From SVQP01 sp045650025 (GTDB lineage: Bacteria; Bacillota; Clostridia; Oscillospirales; CAG-272), in the NCBI GenBank assembly GCA_045650025.1, contig JAZRQR010000092.1, forward strand, positions 1-5,115: DNA of 5,115 bases, written 5' to 3'. The notes under the pieces were generated by a model. The model saw nothing but the letters and a program-made list of their open reading frames with translations, was not told the DNA's origin and did not search any database. This document shows, piece after piece, positions 1-5,115 of this stretch. A program made the translations under genes and the position numbers. Each line of letters opens with the position of its first letter. Position 1 is the stretch's first letter.

Positions 1-1
1 C

Positions 2-1213
2 AAAAACAGCTACCGTATGCTGAATACCCTCTATACCCTTGGCTCTTCTCCCGAGCCTAACCTGACCGTTCTCTGGTCTGTGCACCTGCCCGAAAACTTT
101 AAGAGATTCTGCGCAAAGGTCTCCAAGGACACAGACTCCATCCAGTACGAAAGCGACGACCTCATGCGTCCCATCTACGGCGATGACTACGCGATCGCTT
201 GCTGCGTATCTGCCATGAAGGTTGGTAAGCAGATGCAGTTCTTCGGCGCAAGATGTAACCTTGCAAAGCTGCTGCTTCTTGCCATCAACGGCGGTTACGA
301 TACCTCCAGCAGCATGCATATCGGCCCTCAGATGCCCGTTATGGAAGGCGATAAGCTGGACTACGACGAAGTGATGGCTCGTATGGAGATTTACATGGCG
401 TGGCTCAGCCATCTCTACGTAAACACCATGAACATCATTCACTATATGCACGACAAGTACGCATATGAAAAGACGCAGATGGCACTTCACGATACCTACG
501 TGGATCGCTTTATGGCGTTTGGCATTGCAGGACTTTCGGTGGTTGCCGACTCGCTGAGTGCCATTAAGTATGCAAACGTAGCTCCCATCAAGGATGCAAC
601 CGGCTTTATCGTGGACTTTAAGACGACGGGTGATTTCCCCAAGTTTGGTAACGATGACGACCGCGTTGACCTGATTGCCAAGGATATGGCACACCGCATG
701 ATCGTGGAGCTGCGCAAGACGCCTACCTACCGAAAGGCAATTCACACCCTTTCGGTTCTGACCATTACCTCCAACGTCATGTACGGTAAGAATACCGGTG
801 CAACGCCCGACGGCAGACGCGCTGCCGCTCCCTTTGCGCCCGGTGCAAACCCCATGCACAACCGCGAGGAAAACGGCGCACTTGCGTCGCTCAACTCGGT
901 TGCCAAGATCAGCTATGACGATTGCCGCGACGGTATCTCCAACACCTTCTCGATCACGCCCGAGGCACTTGGCAGAAGCGACGAGGAGCGAATCGGCAAT
1001 CTGGTGCAGATTCTGGACGGCTATTTTGCCAAGGGTGCGCACCATATCAACGTAAACGTCATGAACCGCGAGCTTTTGATGAAGGCTTATGAGAATCCCG
1101 AGGCATACCCCAACCTGACCATTCGCGTGTCGGGCTACGCGGTCAACTTCAACAAGCTCTCCCGCGAGCAGCAGCGTGAAGTGATCAGCCGTACCTTCCA
1201 CGAGTTTGTCTGA
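2..1213 (+). CDS. pflB: Formate C-acetyltransferase (pyruvate formate-lyase), C-terminal part
   Basis: Glycyl radical enzyme that cleaves pyruvate with CoA into acetyl-CoA and formate in anaerobic cytosol. The frame is open at the left edge: codons before the first internal Met (17) read KNSYR, matching the conserved stretch before LNTLYTLG in PFL, so the real start lies outside. About 403 residues of an enzyme usually near 750 are present. Visible landmarks are the catalytic Cys pair in AIACCVS (Cys codons 200-205), GKQMQFFGARCNLAK, ALHDTYVDRFMAFGIAGLS, TPDGRRAAAPFAPGANPMH, NVNVMNRELL, and the C-terminal RVSGYAV loop whose Gly (codon 1133-1135) would carry the radical. Both catalytic elements are intact. 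The short GYFAKGAHH segment, where E. coli PflB has a longer insert, fits Firmicute PFLs. The RVSGYAV and Cys-Cys motifs argue for true PFL rather than a diol dehydratase or other glycyl radical enzyme. Its stop overlaps the pflA start, so the two are co-transcribed; the promoter is outside the window. Confidence 0.97.
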   Translation, partial: KNSYRMLNTLYTLGSSPEPNLTVLWSVHLPENFKRFCAKVSKDTDSIQYESDDLMRPIYGDDYAIACCVSAMKVGKQMQFFGARCNLAKLLLLAINGGYDTSSSMHIGPQMPVMEGDKLDYDEVMARMEIYMAWLSHLYVNTMNIIHYMHDKYAYEKTQMALHDTYVDRFMAFGIAGLSVVADSLSAIKYANVAPIKDATGFIVDFKTTGDFPKFGNDDDRVDLIAKDMAHRMIVELRKTPTYRKAIHTLSVLTITSNVMYGKNTGATPDGRRAAAPFAPGANPMHNREENGALASLNSVAKISYDDCRDGISNTFSITPEALGRSDEERIGNLVQILDGYFAKGAHHINVNVMNRELLMKAYENPEAYPNLTIRVSGYAVNFNKLSREQQREVISRTFHEFV

Positions 1214-1938
1214 TGACACAGAGGACTGCTGTGAACGGGCGGGTTCACTCGATTCAAAGCATGGGAACGCTGGACGGTCCCGGCGTCCGCTTTGTGGTCT
1301 TTGTGCAGGGCTGTCCCTTGCGTTGCCATTGCTGTCATAATCCCGATACGTGGGAGCTTGACGGCGGCAAGAGCTATACGGCAGAGGAGCTGGTGACGCG
1401 CGCGCTTCGCTTCCGTGAATATTTCGGAAAAGAGGGCGGCGTGACGGTATCGGGCGGAGAACCGCTTTTGCAGGCAGAATTTGTGGCGGAATTTTTCCGA
1501 CTTTGCCACGAGGCAGGGCTGAACACCTGCCTTGACACCTCGGGGTGCATGCTGACGCCTGCGGTCAAGGAGCTGCTGACGCATACCGACCGCGTGCTGC
1601 TGGACATCAAGTACACCTCGGAAGAGGACTACCGCGCCTTTGTGGGATGCAGTATGGCGGCACCGCTTGCTTTTTTGGCGTATCTGCAGGAGCAGGGCAT
1701 TGCCACCACGCTGCGCCAGGTCATCATTCCCACGGTGAATGCGGAGCCGGAGCAGATCCGGGATCTCAAAGCAATTGCCCGGTCGCACCAAAACGTAGAC
1801 AAGGTAGAGCTGTTGCCGTTCCGCAAGATCTGCCAGGTCAAGTACGACAGCATGGGAACGCCCTTTCCGTTTTCCCATATTCCCGAGCCTTCGGGCGCGC
1901 AGATGGCTGCGCTGGAGCAAATGCTGCAAGAGAATTAA
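1213..1938 (+). CDS. pflA: Pyruvate formate-lyase activating enzyme (radical SAM)
   Basis: Cytosolic [4Fe-4S] radical SAM enzyme that uses S-adenosylmethionine to abstract hydrogen from the PflB active-site glycine, switching PflB on. The 241 residues match the usual length of about 240-250. In order: N-terminal GRVHSIQSMGTLDGPGVRFVVFVQGC; the cluster motif CX3CX2C at Cys34, Cys38 and Cys41, with an additional Cys40; HNPDTW after it; the SAM-binding SGGEPL at 80-85; LDTSGC at 107-112; and LLDIKY at 129-134. The start ATG (1213-1215) shares its A with the TGA of pflB. No Shine-Dalgarno is seen in the last bases of pflB, so initiation probably depends on ribosomes finishing pflB. It ends in TAA just before a strong terminator. 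Pairing with an intact PFL makes it the cognate activase rather than one for another glycyl radical enzyme, and no extra ferredoxin domain is present. Confidence 0.97.
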   Translation: MTQRTAVNGRVHSIQSMGTLDGPGVRFVVFVQGCPLRCHCCHNPDTWELDGGKSYTAEELVTRALRFREYFGKEGGVTVSGGEPLLQAEFVAEFFRLCHEAGLNTCLDTSGCMLTPAVKELLTHTDRVLLDIKYTSEEDYRAFVGCSMAAPLAFLAYLQEQGIATTLRQVIIPTVNAEPEQIRDLKAIARSHQNVDKVELLPFRKICQVKYDSMGTPFPFSHIPEPSGAQMAALEQMLQEN

Positions 1939-1946
1939 AAAAATGT

Positions 1947-1986
1947 GATGAAAAAAAGCAACCGCTGTGCGGTTGCTTTTTTCATC
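1947..1986. terminator. Bidirectional intrinsic terminator between pflA and khpA
   Basis: An 8-bp GC-rich stem (1958-1965 with 1969-1976, loop TGT) is flanked by seven A on the left (1951-1957) and six T on the right (1977-1982). The A and T runs also pair, followed by GATG/CATC at the base with one bulged A. Read on plus, the stem is followed by T6 and ends pflBA; read on minus, it is followed by T7 and ends ylxM-ffh-rpsP-khpA. It starts 8 bases after the pflA stop and its foot contains part of the khpA stop codon. Confidence 0.93.
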
Positions 1987-2221
1987 ATCTGATGTCTACG
2001 TTGACCTTCTTGTTGATACCGGTGGAAGCGGCCTTGATAACGGTACGGATCGCCTTTGCAATACGACCCTGTCTACCAATTACCATGCCCATGTCATCGG
2101 GATGAACGCTGAGAGTCAAGGTAATGGTTGTCTCTGTTTCCTCGCTGACGACAGTGACGTCATCGGGGTGGTCCACGATGGCGGCTGCAATATCACGCAA
2201 GGTGTTTTTCAAATCCGTCAT
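1985..2221 (-). CDS. khpA: KH-domain RNA-binding protein KhpA (YlqC family)
   Basis: Small cytoplasmic RNA-binding protein of 78 residues, typical for the family (75-85). One KH domain fills nearly the whole chain: N-terminal helix (TLRDIAAAIVDHPDDVTV), beta strands (TTITLTLSVHPDDMG), then the RNA-gripping GxxG loop as GRQG at 49-52 in the motif MVIGRQGRIAKAIRTVIKAA. In Gram-positives KhpA pairs with KhpB/Jag (not in this window) and has been linked to cell elongation, division and sRNA binding; that comes from the family, not this sequence. A GAGGT ribosome binding site (2227-2231) lies 5 bases before the ATG, and rpsP ends 18 bases upstream, so it is operonic with rpsP. The stop codon is inside the foot of the shared terminator. 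Confidence 0.95.
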   Translation of the reverse strand: MTDLKNTLRDIAAAIVDHPDDVTVVSEETETTITLTLSVHPDDMGMVIGRQGRIAKAIRTVIKAASTGINKKVNVDIR

Positions 2222-2239
2222 GCTAAACCTCGCCCGGAA

Positions 2240-2482
2240 TTACTCGGTGATACCGGTCTTCTTGAGCAGAACCTTTACGGTCTCGGTGGGCTGTGCGCCG
2301 TTAGCGATCCACTTCTTAGCCTTTTCAGCGTCGATCTTGATCTCCTCGGGAGCAGTCATGGGGTTGTAGTAACCGATCTCCTCGATGAAGCGGCCATCTC
2401 TGGGGCAACGGCTGTCGGATACAACTACGCGGTAGAAGGGAGCCTTCTTAGCGCCCATTCTTCTCAGTCTCATTTTTACCAT
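2240..2482 (-). CDS. rpsP: 30S ribosomal protein S16
   Basis: Component of the small ribosomal subunit that binds 16S rRNA and aids 30S assembly. The 80 residues match the usual bacterial length. Diagnostic stretches are the N-terminal MVKMRLRRMGAKKAPFYRVVVSDSR, then CPRDGRFIEEIGYYNP, and a C-terminal AEKAKKWIANGAQPTETVKVLLKK. The ATG at 2482 is preferred over the Met three codons later because a strong GGAGGA (2491-2496) sits 8 bases upstream and S16 proteins normally begin one to three residues before the IRL/MRL strand. It follows ffh after 61 very AT-rich bases and precedes khpA by 18 bases, as in the Firmicutes ffh-rpsP-khpA order. Cotranscription with ffh is likely; I see no convincing promoter in the AT-rich spacer, although a weak one cannot be excluded. 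Confidence 0.98.
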   Translation of the reverse strand: MVKMRLRRMGAKKAPFYRVVVSDSRCPRDGRFIEEIGYYNPMTAPEEIKIDAEKAKKWIANGAQPTETVKVLLKKTGITE

Positions 2483-2543
2483 GGTTAAATTCCTCCAATA
2501 AATTGATTTTATATATTTTTTATTTTTATGAATTCCGATTGAT
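2483..2543 (-). other. AT-rich ffh-rpsP spacer with rpsP ribosome binding site
   Basis: These 61 bases are almost entirely A/T apart from the GGAGGA ribosome binding site (2491-2496). On the minus strand a TATAAA lies in this stretch, but the only upstream TTCATA is about 13 bases away, too close for a good sigma-A promoter. There is no stem-loop strong enough for a terminator. It most likely acts as an unstructured leader favouring efficient translation of rpsP. Confidence 0.4.
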
Positions 2544-3887
2544 TTAGAACGGAATGTTCATCTTACCCAAGGCGCGTCTGCCTTTTTTGGTTTTGCCCAT
2601 GTCAGTAAACTGCTTCATGAGCTTGCGGATCTGCTCAAACTGCTTGAGCAGGCGGTTGACATCCTCGACCGTGGTGCCGCTGCCCTTGGCAATGCGGATC
2701 TTACGGGATGCGTTCAGCAGCTCGGGCTTCGCGCGCTCCTTTTTGGTCATGGAGAGGATGATCGCTTGTTGTCTTGCCAGCAGCTTTTCGTCCACCTTGG
2801 CGTCCTTGAGCTGTCCGGGCTTCATGCCGGGGATCATGCCTGCGAGCTGATTGAGGTCGCCCATGCTCTTGAGCTGGTCGAACTGCTCCAGATAATCGTC
2901 CAAGGTGAAGGTCTGCGAGCGCAGCTTTTGCTCCATCTCGGCGGCTTTTTTCTCGTCGAACTGTTGCTGTGCCTTTTCAATTAAGGTCAGCACGTCGCCC
3001 ATACCGAGGATTCTGCTTGCCATTCTGTCGGGGTAGAAGGGCTCGATTGCGTCCATCTTTTCACCGATACCGATAAACTTAATGGGCTTGCCCGTGACGT
3101 AGCGGATCGAAAGAGCCGCACCGCCTCTGGTGTCGCCGTCCAGCTTGGTCAGTACCACGCCCGTAATGTCCAGCAGCTTGTTAAAGGTGTCCGCCACGTT
3201 GACCGATTCCTGACCGATCATGGCGTCTACCGTCAAAAGAATCTCCGCAGGGTTGACCGCAGCCTTAATGTCCTGCAGCTCCTGCATCAGCTTTTCATCA
3301 ATCTGCAAACGGCCCGCGGTGTCCACAAACACCATGTCGTAGCCCTTTTGCATTGCCAGCTTAATGCCTTCCTTGGCAATTTTCACAGGGGATTCCTTAT
3401 CACCCATCTGGAAGACCGGCACGTCGATCTGCGCACCAACGACCTCCAGCTGCTTGATCGCTGCGGGACGGTAGACGTCACACGCGACCAGAAGGGGATG
3501 CTTGCCTTGCTTTTTGTACATCAGGGCAAGCTTGCCTGCATGGGTGGTTTTACCCGCACCCTGCAAACCGACCATCATGATGACTGTGGGAGGCTTGGAG
3601 GCAATGGTGAGCTTGGCTTGCGAGCCGCCCATCAGAGCCGTCAGCTCCTCGTTGTCGATCTTGACGATCTGCTGTCCGGGGTTGAGAGATTCCATGACCT
3701 CAGTGCCCACGGCACGCTCGGATACGGTATTGATAAAGGCTTTGACGACCTTGAAGTTTACGTCTGCTTCCAGCAGCGCGAGCTTGACCTCACGCATGCC
3801 TGCCTTGACGTCCGCCTCGGTCAGCTTTCCCTTGTTTTTGAATTTCTTGAAGGCATTGCTCAGCTTATCGCCTAAGCTTTCAAACAT
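2544..3887 (-). CDS. ffh: Signal recognition particle GTPase Ffh (SRP54)
   Basis: Protein subunit of the signal recognition particle: binds 4.5S/6S SRP RNA and hydrophobic signal sequences of nascent chains, and delivers ribosomes to the membrane receptor FtsY in a GTP-dependent manner. The 447 residues match the family (about 440-455). N domain about 1-90 (MFESLGDKLSNAFKKF, GKLTEADVKAGMREVKLALLEADVN). GTPase domain about 100-295 with P-loop GLQGAGKTT 107-115, DVYRPAA 137-143, DTAGR 189-193, TKLD 247-250 and GDTRGG 251-256; PFYPDRMASRILGMGD leads into the M domain. M domain about 300-447 with the signal-sequence finger loop near 350-365 and the SRP RNA-binding helix-turn-helix SRKIRIAKGSGTTVEDVNRLLKQF (395-417). 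The absence of an acidic N-terminal extension, plus the M domain, exclude FtsY. A GGAGGT (3894-3899) lies 6 bases before the ATG. It starts 17 bases after ylxM. No SRP RNA gene is seen in the window. Confidence 0.98.
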   Translation of the reverse strand: MFESLGDKLSNAFKKFKNKGKLTEADVKAGMREVKLALLEADVNFKVVKAFINTVSERAVGTEVMESLNPGQQIVKIDNEELTALMGGSQAKLTIASKPPTVIMMVGLQGAGKTTHAGKLALMYKKQGKHPLLVACDVYRPAAIKQLEVVGAQIDVPVFQMGDKESPVKIAKEGIKLAMQKGYDMVFVDTAGRLQIDEKLMQELQDIKAAVNPAEILLTVDAMIGQESVNVADTFNKLLDITGVVLTKLDGDTRGGAALSIRYVTGKPIKFIGIGEKMDAIEPFYPDRMASRILGMGDVLTLIEKAQQQFDEKKAAEMEQKLRSQTFTLDDYLEQFDQLKSMGDLNQLAGMIPGMKPGQLKDAKVDEKLLARQQAIILSMTKKERAKPELLNASRKIRIAKGSGTTVEDVNRLLKQFEQIRKLMKQFTDMGKTKKGRRALGKMNIPF

Positions 3888-3904
3888 TGTTGTACCTCCG
3901 TGTG

Positions 3905-4237
3905 TTATTGCACGGACGCAAGCAGCTTTTCAATGCTTTCCACCAACTCGGGGGAGGCATTTTGCTCCTTGCAAAGCGCGAGCGCTCTGTCCGCATGCTG
4001 CTTTGCTTTGGAAAAGCGGTCTGCTAAGTGCAGGGTGTTCTCGTAGAAGAACAGCTCCTCCTCGCTTTTCTTGATCATGTCGCGCACGCCCTGTCGGGAA
4101 ATAGCGATCTCCTCGGCAATCTCGGCAAGCGAGAGGTCGTCCTGATAGTAGTATTCCATCACGGTGCGCTTTCTCTCGGGTAGCACGTCGCCGTAAAAGT
4201 CCAGCAGATACGCAATATTCAGATTCTTTTCAAACAT
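3905..4237 (-). CDS. ylxM: YlxM-family helix-turn-helix protein, SRP-associated
   Basis: Small putative DNA- or RNA-binding protein conserved directly upstream of ffh in Firmicutes; in streptococci YlxM is reported to associate with SRP components and stimulate SRP GTPase activity. The chosen 110 residues match the family length. The N-terminus MFEKNLNIAYLLDFYGDVLPERKR is family-typical, followed by a sigma-like helix-turn-helix at about 35-55 (LSLAEIAEEIAISRQGVRDMIKK), then a charged, probably coiled-coil C-terminal half. The frame could start 13 codons earlier at 4276, but that ATG lacks a ribosome binding site and would add MLYTSSCEKTEYA, absent from the family; the ATG at 4237 has GGAG 6 bases upstream. 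It is first in the operon, behind a strong promoter, with ffh 17 bases downstream. A standalone transcription factor role is less likely given the conserved ffh linkage. Confidence 0.93.
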   Translation of the reverse strand: MFEKNLNIAYLLDFYGDVLPERKRTVMEYYYQDDLSLAEIAEEIAISRQGVRDMIKKSEEELFFYENTLHLADRFSKAKQHADRALALCKEQNASPELVESIEKLLASVQ

Positions 4238-4243
4238 CGCATA

Positions 4244-4248
4244 CTCCG
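4244..4248 (-). promoter_or_regulatory. Ribosome binding site deciding the ylxM start
   Basis: On the minus strand this reads CGGAG, with the GGAG ending 6 bases before the ATG at 4237. The upstream in-frame ATG at 4276 has no comparable purine motif, so this site fixes the shorter 110-residue YlxM. Confidence 0.75.
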
Positions 4249-4266
4249 TTTTCTCGCATGAACTTG

Positions 4267-4287
4267 TGTAAAGCAAAACACTTTACA
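4267..4287. promoter_or_regulatory. Inverted repeat over the presumed ylxM transcription start
   Basis: Perfect 7-bp arms, TGTAAAG at 4267-4273 and CTTTACA at 4281-4287, are separated by a 7-base centre. The element begins two bases downstream of the -10 hexamer and covers the expected start point near 4282. It could be an operator for an unidentified repressor. As RNA only part of it would be transcribed, so a leader hairpin is less likely. I do not recognise a known regulator consensus, and chance is possible in AT-rich DNA. Confidence 0.35.
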
Positions 4288-4288
4288 G

Positions 4289-4317
4289 AGTATACCATAG
4301 CTTTTGTGATTTGTCAA
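4289..4317 (-). promoter_or_regulatory. Sigma-A promoter of the ylxM-ffh-rpsP-khpA operon
   Basis: On the minus strand a perfect -35 TTGACA (4312-4317) and a -10 TATACT (4289-4294) are separated by exactly 17 bases, with TGG directly before the -10 giving an extended -10 element. The expected start point is near 4282, leaving a leader of about 45 bases before the ylxM ATG. The near-consensus sequence suits a highly expressed housekeeping operon. Confidence 0.9.
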
Positions 4318-4360
4318 TAGTTTTTTGGAAAATATTTTGTGCATTTTACCTTTTTTTCAG

Positions 4361-4397
4361 AAAAAAGTCCCCGAGGGAGCGGATGCTCGCCTCGGGG
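4361..4397 (-). terminator. Intrinsic terminator downstream of the right-hand minus-strand gene
   Basis: On the minus strand CCCCGAGG (4390-4397) pairs with CCTCGGGG (4369-4376) as an 8-bp GC stem, extended by GAGC/GCTC with one bulged base and an ATCC loop, and followed after two bases by six T (4361-4366). There is no T-run on the plus-strand side, so it works for minus-strand transcripts only. It lies about 45 bases upstream of the ylxM -35 box and insulates that operon from readthrough. Confidence 0.88.
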
Positions 4398-4591
4398 CTT
4401 GGATTGTATAGAATTGTTATAATGGGGTAATGAGCAGGGAACAGCATCAGCTTGTCCGCCCTCCCCACCGAAGCGGCGGGAAGGAGATTAAGACGATTGT
4501 GCGCCCATTTTCACTTGGACTTTGTTTTTGCGCAATTTTGTCATTTTGCGGGGGCTGGCTTGCACGCTAACCGTCAAAGGGTTCTGTTACA
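4398..4591. other. Gene-free stretch, possible dispersed repeat or 3'-UTR RNA
   Basis: This 194-base stretch lies between the stop of the right-hand gene and its terminator, so it would be the 3' part of that transcript. It is a mosaic: AT-rich 4400-4430, GC-rich 4450-4486 with an imperfect hairpin (around CCACCG/CGGCGG, 4464-4480, AAG loop), then a mixed segment 4490-4590. The only small frames are a 23-residue hydrophobic one from GTG 4499 to TAA 4570 (plus) and a 25-residue basic one from GTG 4565 to TAA 4488 (minus). The plus one has a GGAG 12 bases upstream, rather far; the minus one has no clear ribosome binding site. The longer plus-strand frame through here to 4691 runs into the antisense of the next gene. 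The segment resembles intergenic repeat material of Clostridia genomes, an impression I cannot verify here. Confidence 0.3.
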
Positions 4592-5115
4592 TCAATTGCC
4601 ATTTAAAATGAACATTTTGATTCCTTCATGGTCAACTACCTTACGCCAACCGCACAAAGACAACTCGCCTGTATTTAGATCATATTTGTAGAAGGTAATT
4701 ACAGAAAAGATGGTAGTTCTACACATAATGTACAGGTTATTATTCTTGACATGCGCTTGCAAGATGCCCAAGTTGTCAGGATCGATGCTAATCTGTGTCA
4801 TCAGCACTTGTTTCAATTGTTCAGTGGTGATGACTACGGTGCTATTGTCGTTGGCAGTCAAGGTCACGGACTCTGCGGTAACCTTTATTGGAGATTTTGA
4901 ATAACTCGCTGCGATTGCATCTACCTCGGTTGATTCCAAATCAAAATACAGATCATGTGTGTTGGAATCATAACAAGTGTACAGCTCAGATGTGCTTTCA
5001 AAGCAAATAAATCCAGGGGCTTTTACAAAAAAATTATGCGCATTGTCATTGTATTGCGATTGAAAGATTTGTTCATGTTCAGAGAATGAGTGATCAGTAC
5101 GGTAAAGCATTACCG
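4592..5115 (-). CDS. Hypothetical protein, beta-rich, probably lacking its N-terminus here
   Basis: I do not recognise this protein. At least 172 residues are readable from the Met at 5110. The codon before that Met (GTA, Val) is still open and the window ends two bases later, so the true start may lie outside; no ribosome binding site can be judged. The sequence alternates short hydrophobic strands with polar turns (FFVKAPGFICFES, LYTCYDSNTHDLYFDL, SPIKVTAESVTLTANDNSTVVI, NNLYIMCRTTIFSVITFYKYDLNTGELSLCGW), suggesting beta sheet, perhaps the end of a propeller-like or extracytoplasmic domain. No signal peptide or membrane helix is visible in the portion present, and no catalytic motif stands out. 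It is AT-richer than its neighbours: 22 G+C in 4981-5040 against 37 in 3421-3480 within ffh. That suggests an accessory, possibly acquired gene. The terminator at 4361-4397 probably ends its transcript. Reality as a gene is likely, given the length and coherent protein-like composition; function is unknown. Confidence 0.65.
   Translation of the reverse strand, partial: VMLYRTDHSFSEHEQIFQSQYNDNAHNFFVKAPGFICFESTSELYTCYDSNTHDLYFDLESTEVDAIAASYSKSPIKVTAESVTLTANDNSTVVITTEQLKQVLMTQISIDPDNLGILQAHVKNNNLYIMCRTTIFSVITFYKYDLNTGELSLCGWRKVVDHEGIKMFILNGN

Noticed and set aside
1135..1929. Long minus-strand open frame (264 residues) opposite pflA
   Set aside because: It is antisense to a certain radical SAM gene, its translation is rich in Arg, His, Gln and Leu with no domain, and it has no supporting ribosome binding site. 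It is the usual shadow frame of a GC-rich gene.
1967..2488. Plus-strand open frame across khpA and rpsP
   Set aside because: It is fully antisense to two clear conserved genes and starts inside the bidirectional terminator; the translation looks like no known protein.
3348..4074. Plus-strand open frames opposite ffh and ylxM
   Set aside because: They are shadows of ffh and ylxM, with no independent start signals.
4238..4288. Riboswitch or leader regulator in the ylxM 5' UTR
   Set aside because: The leader is only about 45 bases, with no terminator-antiterminator pair or recognisable aptamer.
4399..4423. Possible plus-strand promoter with TATAAT at 4418-4423
   Set aside because: No acceptable -35 lies at 16-18 bases (TTGGAT is only 13 bases away), and no plus-strand gene follows.
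4398..4591. SRP RNA or tRNA gene in the gap near ffh
   Set aside because: I see neither the SRP RNA GGAA-tetraloop hairpin nor a tRNA cloverleaf or T-arm consensus on either strand.
4452..4691. Plus-strand 79-residue open frame covering the gene-free stretch
   Set aside because: Its start has no ribosome binding site, its last 100 bases are antisense to the right-hand gene, and the composition (many His, Arg, Leu) is not protein-like. It may reflect a repeat but I do not call it as a gene.

Overview
The window looks like a chromosomal segment from an anaerobic, fermentative Firmicute of the class Clostridia. Three things point that way: a pyruvate formate-lyase/activase pair, the Firmicutes-specific gene order ylxM-ffh-rpsP-khpA, and strong GGAGG-type ribosome binding sites. 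Codon use in the core genes is GC-rich (hand counts of 60-base samples give about 62% G+C in pflA and ffh), which would suit an Oscillospiraceae/Ruminococcaceae-like lineage. That placement is inference.

Left part, plus strand (1-1990): the C-terminal half of pflB runs in from the left edge and its stop codon overlaps the start of pflA by one base. PflA is a radical SAM enzyme that installs the glycyl radical on PflB; together they convert pyruvate and CoA to formate and acetyl-CoA without oxygen. A strong hairpin with T-tracts on both sides follows and serves the two convergent operons.

Middle part, minus strand (1985-4320): a compact operon reads right to left. It starts at a near-consensus extended -10 promoter and encodes YlxM (HTH protein linked to SRP), Ffh (SRP GTPase), ribosomal protein S16 and the small KH-domain RNA-binding protein KhpA. 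The operon links protein export with ribosome assembly and RNA binding. It ends directly after khpA at the shared terminator, so the rimM-trmD-rplS genes that follow in many Firmicutes are not here.

Right part, minus strand (4361-5115): an AT-richer, unrecognised, probably 5'-truncated gene is followed by about 190 bases without a convincing gene and then by a GC-rich intrinsic terminator that insulates the ylxM promoter. This is the least ordinary part of the window: the gene differs in composition from its neighbours, and the gene-free stretch may be a dispersed intergenic repeat or a 3'-UTR RNA.

I see no CRISPR array, insertion sequence, tRNA, rRNA or defence/toxin module. The window is mostly core genome, and I do not claim a new system.
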